Below are positions 55,265-64,000 of a DNA stretch of 64,000 bases, in pieces. A program made the position numbers and the translations under genes. Under the pieces are notes generated by a model. The model was not told the DNA's origin. It searched no databases and worked only from the letters and a program-made list of their open reading frames with translations. Position 1 is the first letter of the stretch; each line of letters opens with the position of its first letter. This stretch comes from Dipodascopsis uninucleata var. uninucleata (taxonomy: Eukaryota > Ascomycota > Lipomycetes > Lipomycetales > Lipomycetaceae), in assembly GCA_030568195.1 (NCBI GenBank), contig JAJLTO010000003.1:518501-582500 (forward strand). The letters run 5' to 3'.

Positions 55265-56040
55265 ACGAGTCACGAGAAGAGATTTCAAGTCAATCGACGC
55301 AGTTCTAGCGGCGGCTGACCTCTAAAGCAGACAGTAGACAGAAAAGTCAAACGTCCGAGAATTTAATAATAGCAGCTTCCTATTTAAATACAGTATCAAA
55401 TGCTTAGTAGACTGTAGAAACCTTGAGATACTTATTTCTATACATTGAAAAAATTTCAAAATTTGTTTTTTTTTATAAGGAATAGAAGGAAGTGTCGGTG
55501 CCTTTCCAAGCCACCTCTGCGGCGGTGTTGGCCGGATACAATGTGGCTTATGGTTCTTCGACGAACGGCTTTCAAGCCGATTAGACAGAGCGGGAACATT
55601 TGATATAACAAAATAAGTACACAGCTATAGATAAGATATCCTCAGTATATTTCATAATTATTTAATCTCCTATCCCTAGTATTATCTTTAAGGAAGTCTT
55701 GATCCATTTCAATCCGTCTTTGTTGCTTATGAACTCTCTCTCGCAAGTTCGAATGATTCGTTACATCATAATTAACCTAACCCACACGTCATGATTATAT
55801 TTCTTATGAAGTGCACGAATGACCTAAAGTAGTACTCTCGAAAACTTTTTGTTTAGCATTTCTTGAAAATTACTGAGTACGATTAGTCGTGTACTCTTTG
55901 TGGAATATATGATTGAGGCTGGCTGATTCGGTAATCTCTAGTGCTACCATTTATAGCATATATTGGATCATACTTGTATAGGATTTGGCGAAAGATTGGT
56001 TAAGTCAGCGTGTAACATCAAAATAGTGTTGGAAATAGAA
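55265..56040. promoter_or_regulatory. Divergent region SPE2/cyclophilin
   Basis: About 780 bp with a GC-richer patch at about 55490-55590, likely the SPE2 promoter and leader. No coding gene recognised. Confidence 0.4.
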
Positions 56041-57061
56041 ATGGCGCCTTTACCCCGAGTTTTCCTCGACATTGAGTCGGAAGAGGTCGACGGTCGAATA
56101 GTTTTCGAGCTATTTGTAGACAAGGTTCCAAATACATGTGAAAAGTATGTTCGAATCTATGGATGGAGGATTCCAATGGCAGTGTGTTAGCAGTTTCTAA
56201 CGATATAATTACTTTATTAGCTTTCGATGCCTTTGTACCGGCGAGAACGCAGAAGATCTGTGTTACAGAGATAGTATTTTCCACAGAGTTATTGCTGACC
56301 CGGAATTCATGATTCAAGGTGGCGATATCACAAATCACGATGGAACAGGAGGCAGATCAATTTATGGACCTCAATTTGACGACGAAGATCTACACTGGCG
56401 AGATATTAATGAGCGTGGCCTCCTCTGCATGGCGAACAGTGGCGCTAATACGAATTCTAGTCAATTTTTTATAACTTTGGCAAACTGCGAGCATTTGAAT
56501 GGAAGACACGTAGTATTTGGACGCGTTGTCAGTGGATTTGAGACGTTAGACATGTTTAGGAATGTACCTGTTGACATTGACGACGATGATCGACCGCTAA
56601 AAGGACACGAGCCTAAAATTGTAAACTGTGGAGAGCTTGTTTTCAGAAAAAAGAAAAAGGAGATCGAGCCAGCGGGGACTAGTCTAGAGGCTAATGATAT
56701 GCCTATGAGATATCCGAATATGTCTGTAGCGGCCTCTTCCTCGACAGATACATCTGAAATAAACAAAGAGAAAGAAATAGAATCTGAACAAAAGGAGTTC
56801 AAGCATCCTTTATTAAGGAGTAGATCACCTCGTCGACGGCAATCCAGATCGCCGGACGACGGTAAATCCAGCAGGAAATACGATAGACATGACAGATATA
56901 GTAAAAGTAGCCACCATGACAGATACGACAGATATAGTGAAAGCCGGTCTCGAAACTACGAATCTGGTCGATTAAATTATGAACGCAAGGAATCTTCAGA
57001 TAGTGATGCTCCGATTAAGTATAAAGGCCGTGGAAACATGAAATATCGAGAGAAATACTAA
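56041..57061 (+). CDS. Cyclophilin-type peptidyl-prolyl isomerase with RS-like tail
   Basis: Two exons, 56041-56144 and 56221-57061, give 314 aa; the junction in phase 2 restores CEKNFRCLCTGE. The cyclophilin domain occupies residues about 5-178: FLDIESEEVDGRIVFELF, FHRVIADPEFMIQGGDITNH, GPQFDDEDLHW, LCMANSGANTNSSQFFITL and HLNGRHVVFGRV. Catalytic Arg, Gln and the final His are kept; the cyclosporin-contact Trp is His, common in multidomain cyclophilins. The C-terminal about 130 residues are charged with SR/RS and DRY repeats (RSRSPRRRQSRSP, DRYSKSSHHDRYDRYSESRS), as in nuclear spliceosome-associated cyclophilins. A nuclear role in splicing is inferred. Confidence 0.93.
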
Positions 57062-57174
57062 TATTTGGAGAAATAAAAACCACACAGATTTTAATAAGAC
57101 GGAACTAATGATTGCAATAACTGTCCATACCATCATCCACTTTAACTATAAATAGGCCCAAATTTCTAATAGGA

Positions 57175-58068
57175 TTATGATTGTCTCATCTTCTTTAGCG
57201 ATTCTAAAAAGCCAAGATAGCCTTCCTTGGCTTCTTGCTTGAGAAATTCTGCTGAAGCTCTAACGTTGTATTCACTTGGTACTGCCCGATCAAATAGGGC
57301 ACTGACCTGAGGAACGGGACTTCGTCCTCCAGTTGCTGGTGTCGAAGCTCCAGAATCGTATCCGATGCTAAGAGCTGCACCTCTGCTTACAGAACCAGTT
57401 CCATTCTCACTTCGTGTTATTATGTCTTGCACCAGGTTACGCATGCCATTCACGAATTCAACTTTTTGTGAATATTCAAGAGTGCCTTTCCATACTTGAA
57501 TAAGTGCTTGTAGTCTTTCGACCTGGTCATTCGCCAACTTAAATTTCCCTTGTGAGAGTAGCTCTCTCAATTTAGATTCTGTGTCTGAAACGACTATACT
57601 GCCACCTGACGGAGCCAACGACTTTCGAATATCTTCGTCCAGCTGCTTAGCCTCTTCAAATGTCTTCAAGACTTCCACTAATCGTTTACGTACAAGCTCG
57701 AGCATTTCTAGTCGCTCCATTGCAGGACTCTTACTAGCGAGCTCTTCTATCACTTTAGGCTCTAATTCATTTGTGATCGATGCATCAAGTGTCTCGACAT
57801 CGCCAGAAAGAAGCTCAACTTCGTATCTTAACCTGTTTGATGATCCTAGCATTTCAGTCACGATTCTCTCCAGCTTAGCAATAAGTTCCTGCGTTGCTTG
57901 GTCCAAGGTTGATAGCAATGAGACAGCTTCTGTATGTAGCTTTGACAGTGAGTTGTCTGGAGGATGGTAATGAGGTAGTGAACTATTGAGATAGCTCAAT
58001 GGGGTCAACGATGAGTTCGTAAACGTCTCAGAAAGAGACTCCGTTGACTGGCGTTCTGCATCTGACAT
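57175..58068 (-). CDS. COG7: Probable COG7-like Golgi tethering subunit
   Basis: Single exon of 297 aa. The N-terminus has PLSYLNSSL (similar to the W-I-N-x-x-L start of fungal Cog7), then a long coiled coil (LLSTLDQATQELIAKLERIV, SSNRLRYEVELLSGDVETLD). The middle reads LASKSPAMERLEMLELVRKR and LVEVLKTFEEAKQLDEDI, and the C-terminus SAEFLKQEAKEGYLGFLESL. Length and layout resemble the short fungal Cog7 subunit of the COG vesicle-tethering complex at the Golgi. The assignment is from pattern and length; a different coiled-coil tether or kinetochore-type protein is not excluded. Confidence 0.5.
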   Translation of the reverse strand: MSDAERQSTESLSETFTNSSLTPLSYLNSSLPHYHPPDNSLSKLHTEAVSLLSTLDQATQELIAKLERIVTEMLGSSNRLRYEVELLSGDVETLDASITNELEPKVIEELASKSPAMERLEMLELVRKRLVEVLKTFEEAKQLDEDIRKSLAPSGGSIVVSDTESKLRELLSQGKFKLANDQVERLQALIQVWKGTLEYSQKVEFVNGMRNLVQDIITRSENGTGSVSRGAALSIGYDSGASTPATGGRSPVPQVSALFDRAVPSEYNVRASAEFLKQEAKEGYLGFLESLKKMRQS

Positions 58069-58357
58069 TTTTTCTCTCCTCCAATATAATCGTCTTCTTT
58101 ACTGGATTCAAATCAGTATTTCTTTATATATCGCACTTCATCTTATGATTGTAATTCATAAAATTAATAAGAATTTGTAAGGTCCTTGGCTAATTGTCGC
58201 CTGTGAAGGAAGTTTGGGAAGTTTCTAACCCTTACGCAAATAAAGGTTAAGCTGGACTGCAAGTTCCAACTTCAAATGACAAATCTTTGTTTCTTTGACA
58301 TTGATTTTATCATTTTTCTTTCCCTTCTGATTTCAGAATAAACATCAACAAGCGAGA

Positions 58358-59017
58358 ATGTCTTCTAATGGAAAAAAGCCTCTTTATGGTGACGCACCGC
58401 CAAAAGAGCATGGCCGAAAGACATGGGACGAAGAGGAAATGATTAAATCTGCACATGAGCGTTTCGAGAAAGAGAAACTTGCCAGAGCAGAACGGTTTGA
58501 TCGTCCACCTACTCCTCCAGATGCAAGAGAGGTTGAAATAAGAAGCCAGAGACTTAATCTTGATGCGGATCTAAACAAAGTCACTCTTGTGCCGGCTGGA
58601 GCTTCGGCTGTGGGGAAGAAGGGACGTGGTGCAGGATATTATTGCGAGGCCTGTGACTTAACATACAAAGACAGCTTACAATGGATAGACCACTTGAATA
58701 GTAAGCAGCATCTACGGGCTACGGGGCAGACGGAGACACAAAAAAAGGCTACTCTCGAAGAAGTACGTGCGCGACTGGATTGGCTAAGAAGAAAGCGCGA
58801 TGAACTGACAGATGCTCAAGGATATGATATTCACAAACGGATAGCTGAACGCAAAAAAATAGAAGATGAAGAAAGGAGGAAGCGCAAAGAAAGAAAGCTC
58901 GAGCTTAGGAGAAAGAAGAGGCAAGGCTCTATTGCAGATGACAAAGTTGAGGACGAGGATAGTAAGTCAATAATGGATATGATGGGCATTTCGGGATTTG
59001 GAACTACGAAGGCATAG
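58358..59017 (+). CDS. SNU23: U4/U6.U5 tri-snRNP component SNU23
   Basis: Spliceosomal zinc-finger protein of the B complex (human ZMAT2). Single exon of 219 aa. The N-terminal segment RKTWDEEEMIKSAHERFEKE precedes a U1-type C2H2 finger at about residues 93-118: YYCEACDLTYKDSLQWIDHL then NSKQHLRATG. A long charged helix follows (EEVRARLDWLRRKRDE; RKKIEDEERRKRKERKLELR), ending IMDMMGISGFGTTKA, the M-G-I/L-x-G-F-G-T motif conserved in Snu23/ZMAT2. It diverges from the COG7-like gene. Confidence 0.95.
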   Translation: MSSNGKKPLYGDAPPKEHGRKTWDEEEMIKSAHERFEKEKLARAERFDRPPTPPDAREVEIRSQRLNLDADLNKVTLVPAGASAVGKKGRGAGYYCEACDLTYKDSLQWIDHLNSKQHLRATGQTETQKKATLEEVRARLDWLRRKRDELTDAQGYDIHKRIAERKKIEDEERRKRKERKLELRRKKRQGSIADDKVEDEDSKSIMDMMGISGFGTTKA

Positions 59018-59315
59018 CTGAGAATTGCTATCAAATATGTAAAGTATCATGTATATATTCTTCATTGTATCATAGCGCATACTGTTTATAATAAGACAAA
59101 TTTATAGTAAAAACCAGTGAATAATTTAAAATCATTAAACACATGCATGTAAATATACAAAATGCAAAATAAATTCTTGCTCCTTAACGCCATTACAAGA
59201 TCATACAAAATTAGGAGCACATAGTTTCGTTAAACTTGAGCAGAATGATCAAGGATGAAATAATTAGAACAAAATAAACTCTTGAAATCCTACATTATGT
59301 AGATGAGAAGGGAAT

Positions 59316-60410
59316 CTATATGACGACAGTTCGTGTACGCACAAGTCCACCTGAAAAGTTACGAAGTGCCAGTTGCTTTGGTTTTGCTTGCTGCAAGTTT
59401 CTGAAGGCCTCTGCAACATGCTTCGCTTGTATCGGACGCTGATCCTCATCAGGAGGATCAAACAAAAATCTTTCAGTTTTACGAGTTTTAGTTCGCTTAC
59501 TCCGTCGCATTTCCATTTCGTCCTCGGCTTCCTTAACTTTGATCGCTTCCTCTGTCAACACCGCAACGATCTCAAATGTTAAAAATCCAAGAATATCAAT
59601 GATATCGTCATTCGGCTTTGAATCAGTTAAAATGGCAATACTTGCCCATTCTCTAAATCTCTTTCCCTTTCTAAACGTAAAGCTAGCTTGTCGACATTCA
59701 CTCCAGTGAACATATTCCTCTTTTGTCATGGCTCTTGTTCTCTCATCTGCGCTCTTCAGTCTTTGAAGTGTAGCTAGATTGGCTTCTAGTTCATCTTCGT
59801 CTGGACCCACGCCTCCTTCCTCGTCTTCGATCTCAGGTACAGGTTCAGCAAACATACCTGTAAGGTCCCAAGGTAATTTCACTTTTGACTTTCGATATTT
59901 CATCTTTTGTCCGGCGTCTTGAACGGACGAAACAGGTGCTGCTGCACCCACGTCCTCAAGTATATCTGCACCTTCCACTGCACCTCCTTCCTGATCTTTA
60001 GCATTCTTGCGCACATCTTTCCACGAAAGATAAGTCCTTAGTCGGTTTACTTTAGCTCTGTCATGCCTAATAAGAAAAATTAGGTCTTCAATAGATATCG
60101 ATCGAGATCCTCGTCTTGTTGCTTGAGCTGTTGCTTGCCGAAGCTATAGATTTTATTAGCTGTGTTATTTCTCTCTAACTATTCACCCTTAGGCAATCCC
60201 AACCGATACCATCCGCAGAACTACACATTGAATTCCTACCATTTCGCTAACTTGTGATCGCACAATATCTTCAATGAGAGCTGTTGTCTCTGGAGGAGGA
60301 TCATTTGTCTCTCCGCTGACAAACATCATTTGCTGAATTTCAGGCTTGTATCGATATTTGTCCGAATTCGAACTGCTACTCGACGTTGCGAGATTTCCTG
60401 AGCTAGCCAT
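59316..60410 (-). CDS. SPT3: SAGA subunit SPT3
   Basis: TBP-interacting histone-fold subunit of the SAGA coactivator. Two exons, 60410-60240 and 60143-59316 (332 aa). The N-terminal histone fold reads KYRYKPEIQQMMFVSGETND, ETTALIEDIVRSQVSEM, then after the intron LRQATAQATRRGSRSISIED and LIFLIRHDRAKVNRLRTYLS. A second histone-fold half follows (TKEEYVHWSECRQASFTFRK, GKRFREWASI, DIIDILGFLTFEIVAVLTEE), as in TAF13-TAF11-like Spt3. The C-terminus is basic. An in-frame ATG 24 bases upstream (60434) would add eight residues; MASSGN is chosen as start. Confidence 0.96.
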
Positions 60411-61584
60411 ATTTTGTTCTCCAATATATATCAAAAGGTTGAACTATACGCAGCTGAAAAGAAATTAAAACTAAGATTCTCGGGAAGAGCTGATGGTGAC
60501 TCGAAGCGTAACTGTAGAAATTGACAGAATATTCTGTTATAAACCAACCGACAAACGACAATCTATCTATTATACGATTTCCCAACGAACAAATCATCAC
60601 CTATACACGATTTTTTTCTTAAAATCGGAAACTAAATGTCAATGATAATAACTCTACAAGTAACTACATTATAAGGGCTTTCTACTAAGAGAATAAAGGA
60701 CAAGTAATACTTGCTATTTAGGAGAGAATACGACCAAAAGGGACATTCGTATGATTACACTTCATGTAGACAATGCAGATGATCTGATGCTAAGAAGCGG
60801 CAACGGATTTCAAACAAAAAACCAAACTAGAAATGAAAAAAAAAATTTTTCGAATGCCTGTCATTGATTTCAAACAAGACGAGCTCATATAATTACAGAC
60901 TCAAAACAAGAGTTGATTGAATATCGAAAAGAAAAATGAAAAGACCATTCATCGACAGCACGATAATAACTGAACCTAAGTGTAACAAACAAGTTCATAG
61001 AGTAAGCCCTCAGGAATAAACCCTTAAGAGGAAAGATAAAAAACGATAAGAATCAAAATAAGGACAAGAAAAAAAGGCTATGCTGTCGGAAATCTGAATT
61101 AAAAAACATCTAGACACAAATGTCATTGCTATCAATAAATCATAAAAGCCTTTCATGTGCACCTCATGCTGGCACTAAAATATGATTCATTATTACTGAA
61201 ACTCGAGACACTTCCAAGGAATGTTGAATAAAAATTGAAAGATAAAGAAAAATTAAGCTTGAAAAGTCTCTAACAAGTAATATTACTCAACCGAACAGGC
61301 TCTGCATTAATTATAATTGATACGCACTAAGAGTCCTTTACAATCAACATACACCTCTTCAATCGTCAATACTGTGATGTATAATATCTCGAAAAAGACG
61401 CCATTGATTTTGTTTTGAAAAGGGAAAAAAGAGAATTTGAAAACGTAAAAGATCAAATAGAAAAGAGAAAAGCTGTTTTTAATAAGATAGTGACAGTTCA
61501 ACAAAAAAAATAATAAAAATAGCTTATTTTCTTTCCTAACTTAGATAACTTGTTTTAACTGTTCTATATTCAATTTCCGTCTTC
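60411..61584. other. Tandem intergenic region upstream of SPT3
   Basis: About 1.2 kb, A-rich on the plus strand over 60800-61560, which is T-rich in the sense of the perilipin-like gene and probably its long 3' UTR. No gene seen. Confidence 0.45.
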
Positions 61585-62634
61585 TTACTCATCAACATGG
61601 TTGATGACTTCTGGAGCAGCTGGAGCTGGCTGCTCCTCCTCAGCAACAACCTTGGAGCTTAGGAGTCGCTTAGGAACAAACGACTTGGTGAGGACCTTGA
61701 CATTATGGATTCTGTCTTGAATGTAAGCTTCTGTAACAGAAACAACGTCAGAAGCAAGCTGTTTGCCAGTGGTGAAAGAGACATATATGGTTCCAGTGAC
61801 AGTTTGAGCGTTCTTAGTCTTGGCAGCTTTGTCGGTCCAGATAGCAATAACGTGAGATCTGGCAGACTTTGGAACAGCAAGTATTCCAGCAACAGCCTCC
61901 TGGCTACGAGTACGAGTAGAAGAAACTCTGTCGGTAATGAGAGGCATGAATCGATAAACAGCATCAGAGCTGATGTTATACAAACGACCAACTTCAGTTG
62001 TTGGCTGCTTGGCTTCGGCGGTCTGAGCGTCACCCTCCGTAGATGCTGTAGCTGGTGGCAAGTAAGCATCAACGATGGCAACAAGACGGGCATTCAATGG
62101 AGCCACAAGGGGATCAAGCTTAGCACGAACAAATGGACGACCCTTGGTGTCATACAAGTCATGAGTTCGCTTCTTAGCCTTGTCAACAGCCGTCTTAGTT
62201 GGAACGACAAAAGTAGCGTTAACCTTTGACTTGGCAGCATCAGTGTAGAGCTGAGTGGTATTCTTGACAGACTCGACAGACTTGTTCATGGTACCAGTGA
62301 TATTTGGTGGAGTCTTGAGAACAGGGACAAACTTGTCAACCTTGGACAGAGTACTGTCACCGAACTTGTCAACCTTGGTGAAAACAGGGCTGGCCTTCTC
62401 AACAGCAGGATGCACGATACCTGAAACCTTCTCAACATAAGGCTTAGCAGTAGCAGAAGCCTTCTTCACAAGTGGGATGGAAGTAGTGTAACTAACAGTG
62501 GCATCCACAATTGGATAGGAGCGCAAGTGCGTGATGAAAGCAGAGGTCTGCTTTGGCTGTGGCACGACACCGCTGGCCTCAGGGGCAGCTGAAGCTGCAA
62601 CAGGTGCCTCAGAGGGAGCTGATCCGTCAATCAT
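61585..62634 (-). CDS. Perilipin-like lipid droplet protein
   Basis: Single exon of 349 aa. After an Ala/Pro-rich start, SAFITHLRSYPIVDATVSYT begins a region of repeated amphipathic 11-mer-like helices with no transmembrane span (PLVKKASATAKPYVEKVSGI, HPAVEKASPVFTKVDKFGDS, TLSKVDKFVPVLK, SVESVKNTTQLYTDAAKSKV). This is the pattern of fungal perilipins such as S. cerevisiae Pln1/Pet10, Metarhizium MPL1 and Yarrowia/Lipomyces droplet proteins, which coat triacylglycerol stores. The C-terminus is acidic (AAPEVINHVDE). Highly uniform preferred codons (AAG, GCC, GTC) suggest strong expression. A possible leader intron acceptor (TTTAG) lies 10 nt before the ATG. Other abundant helical proteins remain possible. 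Confidence 0.6.
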   Translation of the reverse strand: MIDGSAPSEAPVAASAAPEASGVVPQPKQTSAFITHLRSYPIVDATVSYTTSIPLVKKASATAKPYVEKVSGIVHPAVEKASPVFTKVDKFGDSTLSKVDKFVPVLKTPPNITGTMNKSVESVKNTTQLYTDAAKSKVNATFVVPTKTAVDKAKKRTHDLYDTKGRPFVRAKLDPLVAPLNARLVAIVDAYLPPATASTEGDAQTAEAKQPTTEVGRLYNISSDAVYRFMPLITDRVSSTRTRSQEAVAGILAVPKSARSHVIAIWTDKAAKTKNAQTVTGTIYVSFTTGKQLASDVVSVTEAYIQDRIHNVKVLTKSFVPKRLLSSKVVAEEEQPAPAAPEVINHVDE

Positions 62635-62824
62635 TTTCAGTCTAAATACAATAATACAAATAACTAGTGAGTAAAATATCCTTTGACAAAAAAAATTATA
62701 TGTTAGTTAGTCTCTAGCGTTTTGTCTTGTTATGCTCTTCTCGTTGAATCTGATCCGTCTCAGATATTATAGTCTATTTTCTTCTAATCCAAGTAGTGAA
62801 TGGAAATACCTAGTTAGCTATCTT

Positions 62825-62863
<39 letters not shown>

Positions 62864-64000
62864 GTGCATGAAAACACTCTAGCACATGAATAAGAGCATG
62901 TTTCGTCTCCAAAGACAATGAGGCATATCTGAATCAATCCCATTCATGGAAAAGACATTTTAAAAAAGTAAAACTCGCAGAAGCCAGATTTACATGTCGC
63001 TTAGACAGAATAGAAATAGTCAAAAACTAATAACGAGAAGAGTGCTGTCGAAGTAGATCTCAAGCCTCTAAAATCATAAACAAATAATAATAAAATTATT
63101 ACTGCTATTATTCGAGTAAAACGGCGGATAAAAGCCAAAACGAATACAATGATAAAAGTACACAAGCAAGAGAATGTGGCACTAACCATAGACCATCGAC
63201 GGCCTGTCGAAATCGAGCTAGCTCATTTAGAACCTGCCATCGTAATTTCATATCAAACGACATCATCGCATCGCACTCACTAGCCACTGGCGCGATCATC
63301 ACACCACGACACTAAAAACCCAAACCACGCTACAGAACGGACCGTAAGAAAAAGACCGCCATATGTTTTGCCAAATTTGTGCTGAAAGCAATAGCCGTAG
63401 ATTTGATCCAGCGAAGGCTTTTAATCTCGCAAAAAAATGCGAGTCTCTTAGATGCATTTTTTAAGCGCATAAGTCAGGCAAAAATCAGGAACGGCTATAT
63501 GGCAAATACAAAGCTCTATGGTTCTTGTTGTCGTGCTGGTGTTGAAGCCGAATTAAATTCTTCACATGCAACCCTGACATGTTGCCCAAACCATCCACTG
63601 AAGTAGAGACTGCCACGTAATACTGAAACGTAATAGTGGGAAACTCACGGAATGAAGCGAGAGACAATACCTGGACAGATGCAGACAGAAGAGAAGTGCG
63701 TAGGAGGGCGAGACATAGTGCCTAGGTGGAAAGAAGATACCAAGCCAGAGAGGGCCGACTAACAACACTCACACCTTCTTCGCGTGACAGTTCGCCGCGA
63801 AGGCTAGCTCGGCTCACGCACTGTAAAACGCAAAGCAGAGAACAAACATAATCAATTGAAATATGGCACGTACCTTAAAATTAAGTGTTGAAAGAATTAT
63901 GGGAATACTTTCAGATATGCACGAATGAATATATCTCGGGCAATATATATCCGCAAATACTCGGACACACGTGAAAGCAAAGTAGGATAAATATAATCCG
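62635..64000. promoter_or_regulatory. Upstream region of the perilipin-like gene
   Basis: About 1.4 kb to the window edge, with an (AT)n microsatellite at 62830-62861. No plus-strand gene is supported; a 75-codon frame at 63379 has no protein-like features. Confidence 0.4.
62830..62861. repeat. (AT)n microsatellite
   Basis: About 15 uninterrupted AT/TA dinucleotides, some 200 bp upstream of the perilipin-like start codon. Confidence 0.95.

Overview
This window is gene-dense, intron-bearing nuclear DNA from a fungus. I read it as an ascomycete, probably an early-diverging, relatively intron-rich yeast-like lineage; the exact clade cannot be fixed from sequence alone. Supporting signs are short introns (mostly 55-150 nt) with GTAAGT/GTATGT donors, CTAAC/CTAAT-like branch points and YAG acceptors; gene families typical of ascomycetes (SPT10 with its integrase-type zinc finger, NCE101, the ALG2, KCS1 and SPE2 forms); and AT-rich UTRs with compact coding regions. 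I see no transposon, rRNA, convincing tRNA, CRISPR or viral element. The genes are a mixed housekeeping set without operons, arranged as divergent, convergent and tandem units. Exon coordinates given in the entries were read by hand from splice signals and reading-frame continuity.

Layout. 0-10 kb: C-terminus of a prolyl-tRNA synthetase, a RING/TRAF zinc-finger protein, a Qc-SNARE (SYN8-like), a small unrecognised protein, and the proteasome shuttle DSK2. 10-20 kb: wybutosine enzyme TRM12/TYW2, ribosomal protein RPL26, an RNase P/MRP (RPR2-type) subunit, lariat debranching enzyme DBR1, chorismate mutase ARO7, ZPR1 and mannosyltransferase ALG2. 20-31 kb: inositol pyrophosphate kinase KCS1, HOPS subunit VPS41, a TEN1-like OB-fold protein and isocitrate lyase ICL1, whose upstream region carries a CSRE-like site and a TATA box. 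32-42 kb: GET3, SPT10, a YjbQ/UPF0047 protein, UTP15, the tiny NCE101 gene (60 aa, two exons), a possible 56-aa minus-strand gene and an unrecognised 383-aa protein.

42-46 kb is the largest gene-poor stretch. It contains what looks like a two-exon gene for a 33-aa peptide ending in a CaaX box (CVIC), the hallmark of an a-factor-type farnesylated mating pheromone precursor. 46-64 kb: vacuolar carboxypeptidase Y, the TCF25/RQC1 ribosome-quality-control factor, a mitochondrial rhomboid-like protein in which every catalytic position is substituted (a pseudoprotease), S-adenosylmethionine decarboxylase SPE2 with an upstream ORF in its leader, an RS-tailed cyclophilin, a COG7-like protein, SNU23, SPT3, and an abundant-looking perilipin-like lipid-droplet protein.

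The most interesting items are the candidate lipopeptide pheromone gene, the catalytically dead rhomboid, the SPE2 leader uORF, the TEN1-like protein, the domesticated integrase-type zinc finger in SPT10, and a SYN8-like SNARE with a non-glutamine zero layer.
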